This document shows, piece after piece, positions 62,323 to 64,000 of a stretch of 64,000 nucleotides of DNA. The first letter of the stretch is position 1; the number at the start of each line of letters is the position of its first letter. Both the position numbers and the translations under genes were made by a program. The DNA comes from Mucilaginibacter sp. (GTDB lineage Bacteria; Bacteroidota; Bacteroidia; Sphingobacteriales; Sphingobacteriaceae): assembly GCA_028287895.1 (NCBI GenBank), contig JAQBOV010000005.1:124001-188000 (forward strand), read 5' to 3'. The notes beneath the pieces are model-generated. The model ran no database searches. It had not been told where the DNA came from and was given only the letters and a program-made list of their open reading frames with translations.

Positions 62323-63249
62323 TCATTTTTTTTTATTTTTATATGCTTCAATGCTTTTAACAGCAGCACATCTGCCTGATTCAACCATTTCTTCAGCTTT
62401 GTAAAAATCATAACCCGAACAAGACTGCCGGGATACATTGATCAGCATATCCGGTTTGTACTTTTCCAGCAACATTTGCGTGTTGTAATAGGTCATTAAA
62501 CTAAGCGTTTTATTAAGCACGTTAAAATAACCAAGCTTTTCCTCGGTATTATTCATAGGAAGGATATTATGTAACTGACTGAAAAAGGCCTTAATCTTTT
62601 TTTGATATATTGATTGTTTGACTTCCGCTCCATTTTTTGCGTTAACCGGTTTCTCCAAAGGGATGTCAGCGTTTACATTTACTACAACTAACATATCACC
62701 AGGTATTCTTTTGACATGATTAACCGGTACATTATTTATAACACCACCATCTACCAGTAACCCGGTCTCCGTTTTTACAGGCGTAAAGATCGTCGGAATG
62801 GCAACCGACGCCCTTACGGCATTAAATGCGCTTCCGCTTGTAAAAACCACCTCCTTTTTATTGATGATATCGGCAGCTACCGCTGCAAAAGGTATGCGCA
62901 GATCTTCAATATTTGCGTCTCCGATGAACTGCTTTGTTATGCTGAACAATTTGTCGCCCTTAACCAATCCTTGTGAACTGAAACTAAAATCAACCAAGCT
63001 AAACACTTTTAATTTATCAAGGGTACAGAGCCATTTTTTATATTCTTCCATCTTTCCCAATGCATAAACGCCCCCTATAACTGCCCCCATTGAAGTTCCC
63101 GAAATAGAAGATATTTCAAACCCCTGTTTTTCTAACTCCTCAATAGCTCCAATATGGGCAATTCCCCTGGCGCCGCCCCCCGACAATACCAGGGCCACTT
63201 TTTGTTTCTTGTTACTGGGTTTTCTTTCCCGCCATGCCAGTAGCTTCAT
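62323..63249 (-). CDS. Patatin-like phospholipase
   Basis: LSGGGARGIAHIGAI, GTSMGAVIGG, VDGGVINNVP. Confidence 0.95.
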   Translation of the reverse strand: MKLLAWRERKPSNKKQKVALVLSGGGARGIAHIGAIEELEKQGFEISSISGTSMGAVIGGVYALGKMEEYKKWLCTLDKLKVFSLVDFSFSSQGLVKGDKLFSITKQFIGDANIEDLRIPFAAVAADIINKKEVVFTSGSAFNAVRASVAIPTIFTPVKTETGLLVDGGVINNVPVNHVKRIPGDMLVVVNVNADIPLEKPVNAKNGAEVKQSIYQKKIKAFFSQLHNILPMNNTEEKLGYFNVLNKTLSLMTYYNTQMLLEKYKPDMLINVSRQSCSGYDFYKAEEMVESGRCAAVKSIEAYKNKKK

Positions 63250-63396
63250 ATTTTCGTTTCCTAAATGTACTAAAGTTAATAACTCACCGCTATGTTAAAT
63301 GTTATACTCCGCTTATACGTATTCCATCCGGATAATGTAATTAAACTAACCAAATAAATTTAATCTGACTAAATTGCATCGGTCTAATTATTAAGG

Positions 63397-63984
63397 ATGA
63401 ATATCAGAAAGATCACCCCGTCGCAAATTTTTACGGTATTGCTGGTTCTGTTTACCATCGTATACCTTTACAGCGCCAGGGTAAAAAGCTGGGCGATCAT
63501 GGGTTTGCTGCTTCTGGGTTTTTATAAGCCACCTATCCCGCAGGTAAAACCGGGCGAAAAATTACCGCAGGCCCCTGCTCTGATCGTGCAAAACACCGAT
63601 GGTAAAGTAATTGATCTGCAGCAGCAAAAGGGCAAGGTGGTCTTTATCAACTTTTGGGCCACATGGTGCCCGCCCTGCCTTGCAGAACTACCATCCATAA
63701 ATGATTTTTACCAAAAGGTAAAAGACCAGCCCAACATTGTTTTTCTTTCAGTTGATGTGGATCATGACCTGGCAAAATCATCACTGTTTCTTCAAAAAAA
63801 GGGTTACCCGTTTCCTGTATATGCCGGCACGCTGAACAGGCTGCCTTCCCAATTTTTTTCGGGCAGCATACCCACCACTTTGGTTATCGATAAAAAAGGC
63901 TTCGTGGTATTTAATCATACCAGCGGGGCCAATTACGATGATGATCAATTTGCGCAATATGTTATCGGGCTGAGCAAGCAATAA
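63397..63984 (+). CDS. TlpA family thiol-disulfide oxidoreductase
   Basis: INFWATWCPPCLAELP; N-terminal TM anchor. Confidence 0.93.
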   Translation: MNIRKITPSQIFTVLLVLFTIVYLYSARVKSWAIMGLLLLGFYKPPIPQVKPGEKLPQAPALIVQNTDGKVIDLQQQKGKVVFINFWATWCPPCLAELPSINDFYQKVKDQPNIVFLSVDVDHDLAKSSLFLQKKGYPFPVYAGTLNRLPSQFFSGSIPTTLVIDKKGFVVFNHTSGANYDDDQFAQYVIGLSKQ

Positions 63985-64000
63985 AAGAAAGCTACGCCGG

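Overview
The 64 kb window is a chromosomal segment of a Bacteroidota bacterium, most likely Sphingobacteriaceae / Mucilaginibacter-like. This assignment is inferred from TAnnTTTG-type promoters, a T9SS gliding-motility C-terminal domain, and DUF2723, DUF4403, DUF5996 and LytTR proteins. No rRNA, tRNA or CRISPR array was recognised. Main content: (i) a KaiC gene overlapping (ATGA) the start of a KaiB gene cut by the left window edge; (ii) two DUF2723 paralogs flanking a T9SS-type Ig-repeat protein; (iii) a complete-looking group II intron (probably class C) inserted beside a bidirectional terminator, next to a GH16 stop codon; (iv) three tandem paralogous small secreted proteins with a duplicated upstream non-coding region, next to a LytTR regulator; (v) a SelD-MnmH selenouridine pair; (vi) an arsenic cluster arsR-arsM-arsN2-arsC-acr3 containing a decayed arsC-like fragment; (vii) several gene remnants: a collapsed NRPS adenylation module, a reductase/AraC deletion scar, a frameshifted Ig protein, and a radical SAM gene with a broken CxxxCxxC motif and lost C-terminus. 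The best leads for follow-up are the kaiCB module, the triplicated secreted-protein locus with its conserved upstream element, and a small-RNA candidate near 5.1 kb. All family calls come from reading the sequence; no database search was run.
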